This document shows positions 8,361-17,857 of a stretch of DNA of 64,000 nt, piece by piece. Below the pieces are notes generated by a model. It saw nothing but the letters and a program-made list of their open reading frames with translations. It did not search any database and was not told where the DNA came from. This DNA comes from an uncultured Alphaproteobacteria bacterium. GTDB lineage: Bacteria; Pseudomonadota; Alphaproteobacteria; Rhodobacterales; Rhodobacteraceae. Numbering within the stretch: position 1 is the first letter of the stretch; every line of letters starts with the position of its first letter. Both the position numbers and the translations under genes were made by a program. The stretch spans positions 1 through 64,000 of the forward strand of contig CACBAO010000004.1 in NCBI GenBank assembly GCA_902537235.1, given 5' to 3'.

Positions 8361-9317
8361 ATGAAAAAAATGAGTGAATTAGAGAATTTAAAATCTAGAC
8401 TTACATTGCCTGCGATAGTTGCGCCTATGTTTCTTGTTTCTGGGCCAGAATCAGTTTTGCAATCTTGTAAAAATGGTTTAATAGGCTCTTTTCCTGGACC
8501 GAATGCTCGTACCATAGGTGATTTAAGAAATTGGTTTCAAAATATCGACATAAATTTAAACCATGAAGATGCACCTTGGGCGTTTAATATGATAACCCAC
8601 AATAGCTATGGACGATTTAACGAAGAAATTGCACTTGTTGAGGAATTTAAACCCAAAATCGTAATCACAGCTCTTGGCGGGCCTCAAAGAGTAACGCAAA
8701 AGGTTCATGAGTATGGCGGGCTAGTTTTTGCAGATGTTAACTCTCCATCTTTTGCAAGAAAAGCAATTGACAGAGGTGCTGATGGACTTGTGCTTGTTTG
8801 TTCTGGAGCTGGCGGGCATACTGGCGAATACGCACTCATGCCATTTCTTGATGAAGTAAGATCCTTTTTTGATGGTCCTCTGATAGTAGGCGGTGGTATC
8901 AGCAGTGGAAAAAGTATACGAGCAGTAGAAAATCTTGGTATTGATTTTGCGTATATAGGCACAAGATTTCTGGCAGCTCAAGAAACCTTAATATCTGATG
9001 CCTACAGACAAATGGTCTGGGACAGTAAAATGGAAGACTTGATCCAATCACGTGCCATCACAGGAGCACTTGGAAACTGGATGAAAGCAAGCGTCGAAGC
9101 TTCTGGGCTATCTCTTGACGATACAAAGAAAATAGCAAAAATTGATTTTTCAGGAGATATGCACGCGGGATCAAAAGCGTGGAAAACAGTCTGGAGTGCT
9201 GGGCAAGGCGTTGGAAACGTTAAAAAACCAGAAACAATTAAGGAAATTATAGACATTTTGAAAAAAGAGTATGAAACAGCAGTTGAGCTTCAATCTACAG
9301 GGAGTCAATATTTATAG
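8361..9317 (+). CDS. Nitronate monooxygenase (2-nitropropane dioxygenase family)
   Basis: 318-aa FMN-dependent TIM-barrel enzyme that oxidatively denitrifies alkyl nitronates such as propionate-3-nitronate. Recognisable pieces are PAIVAPMFLVSGPE at the N-terminus, LVLVCSGAGGHTGEYALMPFL (phosphate and catalytic His region), LIVGGGISSGKSIRAV and DFAYIGTRFLA (FMN phosphate binding). Full length for the family. An alternative start at the second Met (residue 4) is possible. The divergent 2OG-oxygenase gene lies 114 bp away; the downstream gene is a Rieske oxygenase on the same strand. Confidence 0.9.
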   Translation: MKKMSELENLKSRLTLPAIVAPMFLVSGPESVLQSCKNGLIGSFPGPNARTIGDLRNWFQNIDINLNHEDAPWAFNMITHNSYGRFNEEIALVEEFKPKIVITALGGPQRVTQKVHEYGGLVFADVNSPSFARKAIDRGADGLVLVCSGAGGHTGEYALMPFLDEVRSFFDGPLIVGGGISSGKSIRAVENLGIDFAYIGTRFLAAQETLISDAYRQMVWDSKMEDLIQSRAITGALGNWMKASVEASGLSLDDTKKIAKIDFSGDMHAGSKAWKTVWSAGQGVGNVKKPETIKEIIDILKKEYETAVELQSTGSQYL

Positions 9318-9331
9318 GGTATTTATTTGAC

Positions 9332-9361
9332 ATTTGAAGCTTATGATTTGTAGTTTCAAAT
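9332..9361. other. Inverted repeat between nitronate monooxygenase and Rieske genes
   Basis: Arms ATTTGAA (9332-9338) and TTCAAAT (9355-9361), 16-nt spacer, in the 98-bp gap. There is no G/C-rich stem or T-run, so a terminator is unlikely; it may be an operator or chance. Confidence 0.25.
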
Positions 9362-9415
9362 AAAATGTAAGTTATGATATTATCTGAGTTGAAGATCGGT
9401 CTTAAAGAATAAAAA

Positions 9416-10570
9416 ATGGTAACAAAAGAAGAAAAAAAAATTATTGAGCAAATACTTGAGTATTGTGAAACCGGTAAAACTTCTATGACTGATGAAATAA
9501 TGCATAATCCGGTTTCTAATTACAATGATCCAAAAAAATTAAATGCTGAAATAAATACGCTTTTTCGCGAGTTTCCAATTATTGTTGCGCATGTAAGCGA
9601 ATTATCGGAACCCGGACAGTTCATCACCCATAATGATACCGGTGTACCAATATTAGTTACAAGAAATAATGACAATGAGTTAAAAGCTTTCATGAATGTT
9701 TGCCGACATAGGGGCGCAAAAGTCGAAGGGCGTGAGTGTGGAAAAGCTAAGACTTTTTCATGTCCATATCATAGCTGGACCTATGACCTCAATGGAACAT
9801 TAAGAGGAATGCCACAACCATTTGGATTTGATAACTTAGATAAAAGCAAGTATGGACTCAAGGAATTGCCAGTATACGAGCATTTTGGAATGGTGTGGGT
9901 TAGACCATCTGCAGACGCAAAGCGGATAGATATGGCAAAATGGTTGGCTCCAATGGAGAGTCAATTTAATGCTTTGAACTTAGATAATCATATAATTTAC
10001 AAAAAATGGACACTGCCAAGAAACATGAGCTGGAGATTAGCTTTGGAGGGCTTTCAAGAAAATTATCATTTTTGCTCAGCACACGAACATACTGCGTGTT
10101 CTGGGTACCTAGATAATCAAAGCGTTTTTACCAATTACTATCCTCACGTGCGTCACTCAGTTCCATTATGGAATATAAGGGAGCTTAAAGGCAAACCACA
10201 AGAAGAATGGACATATAGAAAATATTTTATGACACAAAATTATTTATTTCCCTGTAACTTTGTCCAAATTATGACAGATCATGTCTATGTGCATTCAATA
10301 ATTCCAACAGGTCCAGGCACTTGTGTATTTAAATGTATGATGCTTATATCTGAACCAGCAAATACAGATAAGGCTAAACAATATTGGGAAAAAAATTACA
10401 ATGTTGTCAAAGAAGTGTTTAATGAGGATTTTGAGATTGGCGAGGCCATTCAGGCAGGCTTGTCAACTAATGCAAATGATAACTTTATTTTTGGCAAATA
10501 TGAATGTGGATTGCATTGGGGACAGCAAGCTATAGATGATGCTCTCGAGGGACGATTAAAAGCAAGCTAA
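9416..10570 (+). CDS. Rieske-type aromatic-ring hydroxylating dioxygenase, alpha subunit
   Basis: 384 aa. Rieske ligands are Cys96-x-His98 and Cys116-x2-His119 (CRHRGAKVEG ... CPYHSWTYDLNG). The catalytic iron region is GFQENYHFCSAHEHT, giving two His ligands; a later Asp would complete the triad. The layout is that of RHO alpha subunits (choline or carnitine monooxygenase / phenylpropionate dioxygenase branch). No beta subunit, ferredoxin or reductase is adjacent, which is usual for single-component-alpha enzymes acting on quaternary amines. It is only distantly similar to the VanA-type gene at 4419. Confidence 0.9.
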   Translation: MVTKEEKKIIEQILEYCETGKTSMTDEIMHNPVSNYNDPKKLNAEINTLFREFPIIVAHVSELSEPGQFITHNDTGVPILVTRNNDNELKAFMNVCRHRGAKVEGRECGKAKTFSCPYHSWTYDLNGTLRGMPQPFGFDNLDKSKYGLKELPVYEHFGMVWVRPSADAKRIDMAKWLAPMESQFNALNLDNHIIYKKWTLPRNMSWRLALEGFQENYHFCSAHEHTACSGYLDNQSVFTNYYPHVRHSVPLWNIRELKGKPQEEWTYRKYFMTQNYLFPCNFVQIMTDHVYVHSIIPTGPGTCVFKCMMLISEPANTDKAKQYWEKNYNVVKEVFNEDFEIGEAIQAGLSTNANDNFIFGKYECGLHWGQQAIDDALEGRLKAS

Positions 10571-10595
10571 GTGCTCCTTCATTTTTTAAAAACAG

Positions 10596-11837
10596 CTAAT
10601 TTTCTTTTGAAAACTCCTTTATGATTTCCAAACATAAATGTGTAGCTTTTTCCATATCTTGAGCGGAAATCCACTCTAAAGGGCCATGAATGTTTTGCAT
10701 GCCCGTGAATAGGTTTGGAGTGGGTATACCCAACTCAGTTAACAACGATCCGTCTGTACCACCTCTTATTGGTTTTGAGAAAGGAACAATATCTAAGTTT
10801 TCCATAGCTTTCTTAGCTATTTCAACAGGCTTCATATTCTTCTCAAGCCAATAACGCATGTTTCTGTATTGTGGTGTAATTTCGCAGGTAATTTCTGCTC
10901 TTGGCTCTGAGGAGTTAATAACCCCACATACCTGCTTCAAAAGATCACCTTTCTCTTTTAAGCCTGCAAGCTCAAAATCACGTAAAATAAAGCGAAGCGT
11001 CATTTCAGAGGACCCTCCAACCATATCTGTAGCATGAATAAAACCTTCGTTATCTTCCGTAGTTTCTGGAGTAAGAGTGGTTTGAGGCAAAGTACTAATA
11101 AGCTTTGCTGCAATGTGGATAGCATTTACCAACTTATCTTTGGCTAAACCAGGGTGTATCGATACACCCTTAATTTTAACCTCCGCTTTATCTGCAGAAA
11201 AGGTTTCATATTCTAAGTCTCCGATTTTACCCCCATCAAAGGTGTATGCCGTGTCTACGCCGAGATCAGTGGCCAATTGTTTTTTTACACCACGACCTAT
11301 TTCTTCATCTGGAGTAAATGCCACCCGGATGGGACCATGATTTAGTTCAGAACTTTGTAACAGGTGATTAATTGCTGTCATTATTATCGAGACACCAGCT
11401 TTATCATCAGCTCCAAGTAATGTAGTTCCTGACGCGGTAATGATATCATCACCCTTTTTATCCTTTAGGTATTCGAACTCATTTGGCGAAAGGGTCAACT
11501 CCGGATCATCAGGAAATGTAATATCTCCCCCATTATAGCCTTTAATTAACCTCGGCTTAACACCTGAAGCATTGAATTGTGGTGCTGTATCTACATGCGC
11601 TAAAAATCCAACAGCTGGTGCTGATATATTTCCAGGCACTGTCGCTAATACTACTCCATAGTCCGTGAGCTTAACGTCTTCAACTCCTAAAGCAAGAAGC
11701 TCCTCCTTCAATAAGTTTAGCATATCAAGCTGTTGATCAGTACTTGGCGATTTATTGGAAAGTTCATCACTCTGGCTGTCTATAGCAGAATACCGCATCA
11801 ACCTTTCTGTTAGCTCGTCTTTAAATCCATTTTCCAT
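10596..11837 (-). CDS. pepT: Peptidase T (aminotripeptidase)
   Basis: 413-aa M20B zinc aminopeptidase releasing the N-terminal residue of tripeptides in the cytosol. Metal and catalytic residues are visible: His81-x-Asp83 in HVDTAPQF, Asp144 in LGADDKAG, Glu178-Glu179 in TPDEEIGRG, and the C-terminal RGGTDGSLLTELGIPTPNLF with NIHGPLEW. Length matches the family. A Shine-Dalgarno (TTAGGAGT) precedes the ATG. Likely an operon with the ureohydrolase (17-nt gap) and the PhzF gene upstream on the minus strand. Confidence 0.95.
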   Translation of the reverse strand: MENGFKDELTERLMRYSAIDSQSDELSNKSPSTDQQLDMLNLLKEELLALGVEDVKLTDYGVVLATVPGNISAPAVGFLAHVDTAPQFNASGVKPRLIKGYNGGDITFPDDPELTLSPNEFEYLKDKKGDDIITASGTTLLGADDKAGVSIIMTAINHLLQSSELNHGPIRVAFTPDEEIGRGVKKQLATDLGVDTAYTFDGGKIGDLEYETFSADKAEVKIKGVSIHPGLAKDKLVNAIHIAAKLISTLPQTTLTPETTEDNEGFIHATDMVGGSSEMTLRFILRDFELAGLKEKGDLLKQVCGVINSSEPRAEITCEITPQYRNMRYWLEKNMKPVEIAKKAMENLDIVPFSKPIRGGTDGSLLTELGIPTPNLFTGMQNIHGPLEWISAQDMEKATHLCLEIIKEFSKEN

Positions 11838-11854
11838 TAGTACTCCTAATCTTT

Positions 11855-12667
11855 TTAGCTATTATCATGATAAATACGCGCAATTACTTCCTTCAATAAT
11901 TTTGCGGCGACCATTGCCGTCAAATTATGAAAGTCTCTTTTTGGATTATACTCCACAATATCGGCACCAATCAGCCGTCCCTTAAAACCATTAAGACAAT
12001 CTATTAACTGTCGCGTAGATAGGCCACCCGGTTCAAAATGAGAAACTCCTGGAGCATATGCTGGATCTAAAGCATCGATATCAATACTGCAGTAAACAGG
12101 TTTTGAAAAGCTTAATGAATTTAGTTTAGTAAGGTCTTTCATTTGATATATCTCGACTCCAAATTTTTCTGCCTGTTCACGCTGATGTTTATTTAACGTT
12201 CTAATGCCTACTTGAACTAGTCTACTCGCTCTGCCCGTTTCCATTATTCTCGCAAAGGGTGATGCATGACTGAGTTTATTACCCAATAAATTTTCATAAA
12301 GATCTGGATGAGCATCAATATGGAGAATGTCTAGAGCATCCCATTTATCCAAATGAGCGTCTAGAATGGGCCACGAAACCGAATGATCTCCTCCTAAGGA
12401 AACAAGTTTTTGATCTGAAATCAAAACATCTTTTACAAAAGTTTTTATCTTTTTAAAGTTTTCTACTGCTATCTCACCTGCGAACTCAATATCGCCCAGG
12501 TCCTCCCAAATACCTTTTTGATCCAAGTTCAAACCTGATTCAGAAAATAAATTAGAAGAGGCAGAATACAGCGCCTCTCTAATTAAAGGTGGAGCAGCAC
12601 TCGACCCTCTCATAAAAGAGGAGTTTATATCATCAGGAACCCCAAGTACTTTTATGGCTGGCTTCAT
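11855..12667 (-). CDS. Ureohydrolase (agmatinase/arginase/formiminoglutamase family)
   Basis: 270-aa binuclear manganese hydrolase that removes urea (or formamide) from a guanidino or formimino substrate. Metal ligands: His95 in GGDHSVSWP; Asp118, His120 and Asp122 in HIDAHPDLYE; two Asp in SIDIDALDPAYAPG. The typical GGLSTRQL follows. Substrate specificity cannot be fixed from motifs. Lies between pepT and a PhzF-family gene with 17- and 9-nt gaps, and opposite kynureninase, which fits an amino-acid or peptide breakdown group. Confidence 0.9.
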   Translation of the reverse strand: MKPAIKVLGVPDDINSSFMRGSSAAPPLIREALYSASSNLFSESGLNLDQKGIWEDLGDIEFAGEIAVENFKKIKTFVKDVLISDQKLVSLGGDHSVSWPILDAHLDKWDALDILHIDAHPDLYENLLGNKLSHASPFARIMETGRASRLVQVGIRTLNKHQREQAEKFGVEIYQMKDLTKLNSLSFSKPVYCSIDIDALDPAYAPGVSHFEPGGLSTRQLIDCLNGFKGRLIGADIVEYNPKRDFHNLTAMVAAKLLKEVIARIYHDNS

Positions 12668-12676
12668 TGAATTGCC

Positions 12677-13480
12677 TTACCAATCTTTACTATTTAAATA
12701 TATGTTCCCATCTAAGTAACGCGCCGTATAGCCTCCAATAAATACCCTATCCCCTTTAAGCTCACAAATGAGAGTGCCTCCTCTTTCAGAACATTGATAA
12801 GCCTTTAAATTATTCGTTTTTAAAATATCTGCCCAATAAGGAATGAGCAGAGTATGAGCCGAGCCAGTTACTGGGTCCTCATCTATTTTGGATTTTGGGT
12901 AAAAACATCGTGAAACAAAATCATACTCATCACCCTGAGCACTGACAATCAATCCTCTTGCGTTGAGCTCGGATACTTTACTCATGTTTACGGATATATT
13001 TCTAATACTAGCTTCATTATCTAAAATTGCTAAGTAATCATCACGGCCCTTAAACAATTGCTGGATATTAGCCCCTACACTCTCTCTTATAACATTATTA
13101 ATATCTTGTTCGATTGGTTCATCAGCGGGGAAATCTAAAAAGATTTGCTCGCTTTTTTTAATTGTTTTTAGAAGACCTCTCTGTGCCGAAAAAGTAATCT
13201 CTTTTTGATCTTTATCCATATATTCGTCGAACAAAACCCTAGCACTTGACAATGTTGCATGACCGCATAACCCCATTTCACATTCGGGCGTAAACCACCT
13301 TATACCGAAGGGTTTAGTGTTCATGTTTATAAATGCAGTCTCAGATAAATTATTTTCAGATGCTATAGCCTGCATTACTCCGTCGGATAACCAATTTTCA
13401 AGGATACAAACCGCTGCGGGATTACCCGAGAATACTTTCTTAGAGAATGCATCTACCTGGTATATTGGAATAGATTTCAC
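12677..13480 (-). CDS. PhzF-family isomerase/epimerase
   Basis: 267 aa, two-domain diaminopimelate-epimerase-like fold. The N-terminus IPIYQVDAFSKKVFSGNPAAVC is the family signature; the catalytic Glu is Glu47 in NNLSETAFI, and the C-terminal half has DEDPVTGSAHTLLIPYW. Members isomerise small acids (for example in phenazine synthesis), but most have unknown substrates. No phenazine genes are present. First gene of the putative PhzF-ureohydrolase-pepT operon, divergent from kynureninase. Confidence 0.9.
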   Translation of the reverse strand: MKSIPIYQVDAFSKKVFSGNPAAVCILENWLSDGVMQAIASENNLSETAFINMNTKPFGIRWFTPECEMGLCGHATLSSARVLFDEYMDKDQKEITFSAQRGLLKTIKKSEQIFLDFPADEPIEQDINNVIRESVGANIQQLFKGRDDYLAILDNEASIRNISVNMSKVSELNARGLIVSAQGDEYDFVSRCFYPKSKIDEDPVTGSAHTLLIPYWADILKTNNLKAYQCSERGGTLICELKGDRVFIGGYTARYLDGNIYLNSKDW

Positions 13481-13605
13481 GATAATAGGATCTTTTTCAT
13501 TGTAAAATTATAAATCCATAAGTTTACTGTTTCAAATAGATTTATCTATCCAAGAATAGTTAGATTTTATATAACAGGGAGATCATAATTTTAGCTCCAA
13601 CTAAC

Positions 13606-14796
13606 ATGAACTCAATATATAGAAAATCACTGTTTAATATCCCATCAGGTATGATCTATCTAGACGGTAACTCCTTAGGCCCTCCACTGAAAGGAATAGA
13701 GTCTATATCAGAAAATGTAATTTCTAAAGAATGGGGTGAAAAGCTGATAAAAGGTTGGAATGAATCTAATTGGATGGAACAGCCAATAACTGTTGGTAAT
13801 AAAATCGCTAATATAATCGGTGTGGATAAAGGTTCGATAGTAGCCGGAGACACCCTTTCCATTAAGACTTACCAAGCTTTGGCAGCAGCTTTAAAACTAA
13901 ATCCCCAAAGAAATATAATACTTACTGATATTGATAATTTTCCTTCAGACATTTATATAGCGGAAGGCATTGTTGATAGTTTGAACGCAAAATTTGAGCT
14001 TAAGAAAGTAAAAAAAAATGAGCTTATATCATCTCTAAATGAGAAGGTTAATACAGTATTACTTACACATGTCGATTATCGGACTGGGTCAATGTTTGAT
14101 TTGGAAAGTATTACCAATAGAGTTCATGAAAATGGATCAACCATAATCTGGGACTTAGCACATAGCGCGGGAGCTGTCCCTTTAAATCTTAATGCGATTA
14201 ATTGCGATTTTGCTGTCGGGTGTACATACAAGTTTTTAAATGGTGGGCCAGGTGCGCCTGCCTTCATATATGTAAGACCTGACTTGATAGAAAAATGTTA
14301 CCCAATAATCAGAGGCTGGCTTGGTCATAAGGCACCATTTGATTTCAATAATACATTTGAGAAATCACCTTCAATTGAAATGATGCGTGTTGGTACACCT
14401 CCTGTTATTCAAATGTCAATCTTAGAAAAATCTTTAGATATTTTTCGGGACCTCGACCTTCATAAACTAAGAGAAGAGAGCATAAAGCTGTCAGATTTAT
14501 TCATTAATATGGTTGAACAAACATGTTCAGATCTTCATTTAGAGAGTCCTATAAACTCCTCAGAGAGAGGGTCACATGTGTCTTTTTCTCATCCATCTGG
14601 TTATGCGATAATGCAGGCATTAATAGACAGAAATATAGTTGGAGATTTTAGAGCTCCTAATATTATTAGATTTGGCATAACTCCACTCTATATCAGTCAA
14701 GAAGATATAATCCGAACGGTCGAGGTCTTAAAGGATATACTATCCAATAGACTTTGGGATACCCCAGCATATTTAAATAGAAAAAAAGTAACCTAA
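13606..14796 (+). CDS. kynU: Kynureninase
   Basis: 396-aa PLP enzyme splitting kynurenine (or 3-hydroxykynurenine) into anthranilate (or 3-hydroxyanthranilate) and alanine. Features: IYLDGNSLGPP near the N-terminus, the PLP-contacting WDLAHSAGAVP (Asp183, His186), the Schiff-base Lys209 in CTYKFLNGGPGAPAF, and RGWLGHKAPFDF. Near the usual length. The ATG lacks a close Shine-Dalgarno; GGGAG lies about 25 nt upstream. No tryptophan dioxygenase or formamidase is in the window, so the rest of the pathway must be elsewhere. Followed by a LysE-type exporter. Confidence 0.93.
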   Translation: MNSIYRKSLFNIPSGMIYLDGNSLGPPLKGIESISENVISKEWGEKLIKGWNESNWMEQPITVGNKIANIIGVDKGSIVAGDTLSIKTYQALAAALKLNPQRNIILTDIDNFPSDIYIAEGIVDSLNAKFELKKVKKNELISSLNEKVNTVLLTHVDYRTGSMFDLESITNRVHENGSTIIWDLAHSAGAVPLNLNAINCDFAVGCTYKFLNGGPGAPAFIYVRPDLIEKCYPIIRGWLGHKAPFDFNNTFEKSPSIEMMRVGTPPVIQMSILEKSLDIFRDLDLHKLREESIKLSDLFINMVEQTCSDLHLESPINSSERGSHVSFSHPSGYAIMQALIDRNIVGDFRAPNIIRFGITPLYISQEDIIRTVEVLKDILSNRLWDTPAYLNRKKVT

Positions 14797-14818
14797 TTTT
14801 GAGAAACACGTACCTAAA

Positions 14819-15415
14819 ATGATAGCCTTTGCTTTTGCCGTTTTTTTTATGATTGCTACCCCTGGACCAGCAGTATTAGCGCTGGCAGGAGTAGGTGCAG
14901 CATACTCTTTTAAAATTGGTTTAAAGTTTCTTATTGGATTAACGATAGGTTATCTGTCAGTTTGGGCTCTCGTTATTACAGGGTTTGCTTCAGTGATTTT
15001 TTCTATTCCAGTAATGAGAACTATTTTTCTTTTTATTGCATCAGGATACCTAGTCTATCTCTCACTAAAAATTATGTTTAGAGGCTCTGAAATTGCTTTC
15101 GTAAGCCCTCAAAAAGAACCTACACTGGTCGAAGGCATTTTTCTCCAGTTGGTAAATCCTAAAGCGTATGCCTTTCACTCGATCCTTTTGACTGGTTTTG
15201 TGGTCTTTCCAGATAATTTTGTCTTAGAGACAACGTGGAAATTTATTGTTATGAACTTAATCTGGATCCCTCTACATGTGGCTTGGTTGGCTTTGGGTTC
15301 AACGATAGAAAAAGTAAATATGAAACCTAGCACGCAAAAATATATCAACATAATAATGGGTTCTTCATTATTAGTAGTTGCTGTTCTCAGCTTTCTTTCA
15401 ATGACAAAAATTTGA
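14819..15415 (+). CDS. LysE/RhtB-family amino-acid exporter
   Basis: 198-aa inner-membrane protein with about six hydrophobic segments. The first helix carries ATPGPAVLALAGVGAAYSFK, the conserved TPGP region of LysE/RhtB exporters. The frame has no start upstream of this ATG before a stop at 14789, so the protein is a few residues shorter at the N-terminus than typical. It follows kynU by 22 nt and probably exports an amino acid or aromatic amine; substrate unknown. Confidence 0.85.
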   Translation: MIAFAFAVFFMIATPGPAVLALAGVGAAYSFKIGLKFLIGLTIGYLSVWALVITGFASVIFSIPVMRTIFLFIASGYLVYLSLKIMFRGSEIAFVSPQKEPTLVEGIFLQLVNPKAYAFHSILLTGFVVFPDNFVLETTWKFIVMNLIWIPLHVAWLALGSTIEKVNMKPSTQKYINIIMGSSLLVVAVLSFLSMTKI

Positions 15416-15425
15416 GTTTTAAAGC

Positions 15426-15857
15426 ATGAATAATGAATGGTTGTACCAAGTAAGAATAAAGCTTCCACAAGACTTAGCGGATGATTTAAGGAGTGAGAGC
15501 AATTTGGATATATCTAAGAAAATTAATAAGATCGCAAGAAAACATCAGACTAGACCAGTGTGTACGCTCGATGGATTTTTAGATTATGTTAAAGAGGCTG
15601 AAAAAAATGATATTAAAGATTATCCATTATACCATTGGACTAAGTCGGTAGTACAAGATCCGGATAAACAGATTAAACACTCAAAATCATTCGCTTTTTA
15701 CTTTGGGGATGAACAGATATATGACAAGGAACGCGCTGTTTCTCTATACAATGATTTAGTAGAATTTAATGATAAAAATAAAATTGAGGAGATTAAGATG
15801 ATTGACTCAAACCCAAGAAATAATCCCCAGCCCCCAAGAATAAAAACTAACTTATGA
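15426..15857 (+). CDS. Hypothetical protein, 143 aa
   Basis: Not recognised. Soluble, charged protein beginning MNNEWLYQVRIKLPQDLAD; the first ~70 residues could be a small alpha/beta domain, the middle has KDYPLYHWTK, and the tail is proline-rich (NNPQPPRIKTNL). It lies 10 nt after the LysE-type gene and 10 nt before a DMT transporter on the same strand, so it is likely cotranscribed. The even frame usage and tight spacing support a real gene. Confidence 0.65.
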   Translation: MNNEWLYQVRIKLPQDLADDLRSESNLDISKKINKIARKHQTRPVCTLDGFLDYVKEAEKNDIKDYPLYHWTKSVVQDPDKQIKHSKSFAFYFGDEQIYDKERAVSLYNDLVEFNDKNKIEEIKMIDSNPRNNPQPPRIKTNL

Positions 15858-15867
15858 AATATAGGCA

Positions 15868-16761
15868 GTGAACTTTTTAATTTTAATTATTCTCGGTCTC
15901 GGATGGGGCCTGAGCTTTACACTTGGTAAAATTGCTATAACAGCTGGTGGAACTCCCATTGGTTTGACCTTCTGGCAAAGTCTTTTTAGTGGCCTCATTC
16001 TATTAGCTTATGTATTTTTTAGGCACGGAAAAATTATTATCCCAAAAAAAATGTTTCTTCCTATAGTTATAATTACTTTTCTATCTGTAGTTATCCCCAA
16101 TATTATCTTTTACGCTTGTGTTGAACACCTTGACGCTGGTGTATTGTCGATTTCAGTGTCGGTAATTCCCCTCTTTACCTATTTAATTGCCTTGGGGCTA
16201 AGAATGGATAAGTTTAAGGTAAGAAGAGTGATAGGCCTTATCACTGGTTTCTGTGCTCTTCTAATTTTGATACTTCCAGACAATAGTTTGCCAGATAAAA
16301 GAGACATTCCCTGGGTCTTACTGGCTCTTAATTGCGCTCTTTGTTATGCCCTGGAAAATATCTACATTGATAGATTAGCCTTACAAAATTTTGGACCTAT
16401 CCGCTTAGTTTGTGCAGTTTCCTTTGTCTCAGCAATAATCACCTTTTTTCTTTCTTTAGTAATGGATCAATTTTTTATACTGCAGCCATTAAATTTATAT
16501 TTGTTTATCTCAACTTTAGGTCTAGGGTTCATCAGCGCTACCGCATACTCAATATTTATTTATCTCATTGGAAGAGCAGGATCGGTTTTTTCATCTCAAG
16601 TAGGATATCTTGTGACGTTTTTTGGCGTCGTCTGGGGAATAATTATTCTAGGTGAAAGCCACTCGGTTTTTGTGTGGATATCTTTAGCTATGATAATGAT
16701 GGGTATATTCCTTGTTCAACCCAAACAGAATAGTGAAAGCACCGATTTTGAAAAAGTTTAA
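15868..16761 (+). CDS. EamA/DMT-superfamily transporter
   Basis: 297 aa with ten predicted membrane segments in two EamA repeats, typical of drug/metabolite exporters. Begins at GTG (15868-15870), since the ATG at 15854 hits a stop within six codons. Motifs: LGLGWGLSFTLGKIAI in helix 1 and the second-repeat ending GVVWGIIILGES. Substrate unknown. Last gene of a kynU-LysE-hypothetical-DMT run. Confidence 0.87.
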   Translation: MNFLILIILGLGWGLSFTLGKIAITAGGTPIGLTFWQSLFSGLILLAYVFFRHGKIIIPKKMFLPIVIITFLSVVIPNIIFYACVEHLDAGVLSISVSVIPLFTYLIALGLRMDKFKVRRVIGLITGFCALLILILPDNSLPDKRDIPWVLLALNCALCYALENIYIDRLALQNFGPIRLVCAVSFVSAIITFFLSLVMDQFFILQPLNLYLFISTLGLGFISATAYSIFIYLIGRAGSVFSSQVGYLVTFFGVVWGIIILGESHSVFVWISLAMIMMGIFLVQPKQNSESTDFEKV

Positions 16762-16767
16762 ATGCCT

Positions 16768-17808
16768 CTATGGAATACCGTAAACATTACTTGCTGTCTT
16801 AAAGAAAAGATTATTCTTGTCTGTTTCGCTAAAATCCTTTACCAGATTTTTAAAGGAATTCCATAAAACTTGATAGGAGACTGAATACTTATCTACAGGA
16901 AAATTGCTTTCAAACATGCATCGTTCTGATCCAAAAAAATCTATAGTCGTTAAATAGAATTGTCTCTGAAGTGCCATAAACTGATCAGAAGTAGGAGGAT
17001 TTGGGTTTGCTTCAAAACCAAGACCATTTATTGGCATAGCTAAACCCCCCAATTTAGCAAAGACATTCTTATACTGGGATAATTCCTTTAGATCTTTTTT
17101 CCAATTTTTATAAACCTGTTCTTTTATTGTGGCATAAGAACCGATCCCCAACGGACCACTAAAATGATCCAAGACAATTATCAGATCGGGGTTATTCCTT
17201 GCCAAATGGGCTACTTGGAGTAGTTGATGATGATATTGCCATGCCTCAAAAACAAGTCCTTTTCCAGATAAAATTCTTAACCCTTCCCCAAATTCTTTCA
17301 TTAGATACATGTCTTTCGGTGGATTGTGATGTGAATTATTTATCATGTCACTAGAATCCCAGCTTCCCGCATGCCGGATACCTTTAAATAGGTTTCCTCC
17401 AATATCAAGATGCCTCTCTAGAACCTCATCCACATCTTTTCCTAGTAACATGTTAGCGTGGCCAATTATTCCCGAAATTGTTGTCTTTTTACTATTTTCT
17501 AGGGAAAGTTGCGCTAATCCTTTTATGAATTCAGTTTCTCCAACTGGATTAAGATGCTCATTTTCAGAATCCCAAAAAAACTCTGAACACTCAATGTAAA
17601 CACTATCTGTCACATTATGTCCTGAGCCAGTATCATCCCAAAAATCTTCAAGCATATAGTCATAAAGACGATGTCGCCTAACATTTGAGGAACCTGCAAC
17701 TGTCTTTGGCCACAAGTGATGGTGAGGATCAATTATCCTCTGACCGGGGTCGATTATATCTTCCCTTACCCTCTTGAGCCAATCCAAATCTACAGTATAC
17801 GCACTCAT
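16768..17808 (-). CDS. Amidohydrolase-2 family metal-dependent hydrolase
   Basis: 346 aa, TIM-barrel hydrolase of the amidohydrolase-related / 2-pyrone-4,6-dicarboxylate lactonase group. The metal-binding strand 1 reads RIIDPHHHLWPK (residues 24-35), and later conserved parts are IIGHANMLLG, KGIRHAGSWD, IVLDHFSGP and MFESNFPVDKYSVSY (Asp of the active site). Such enzymes open lactones or hydrolyse small cyclic acids. Ends 6 nt from the convergent transporter gene. Confidence 0.85.
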   Translation of the reverse strand: MSAYTVDLDWLKRVREDIIDPGQRIIDPHHHLWPKTVAGSSNVRRHRLYDYMLEDFWDDTGSGHNVTDSVYIECSEFFWDSENEHLNPVGETEFIKGLAQLSLENSKKTTISGIIGHANMLLGKDVDEVLERHLDIGGNLFKGIRHAGSWDSSDMINNSHHNPPKDMYLMKEFGEGLRILSGKGLVFEAWQYHHQLLQVAHLARNNPDLIIVLDHFSGPLGIGSYATIKEQVYKNWKKDLKELSQYKNVFAKLGGLAMPINGLGFEANPNPPTSDQFMALQRQFYLTTIDFFGSERCMFESNFPVDKYSVSYQVLWNSFKNLVKDFSETDKNNLFFKTASNVYGIP

Positions 17809-17857
17809 GAGATCATTCTATGGGTGACAGGAAAATAATAAAGGATAAAATCAAGTA

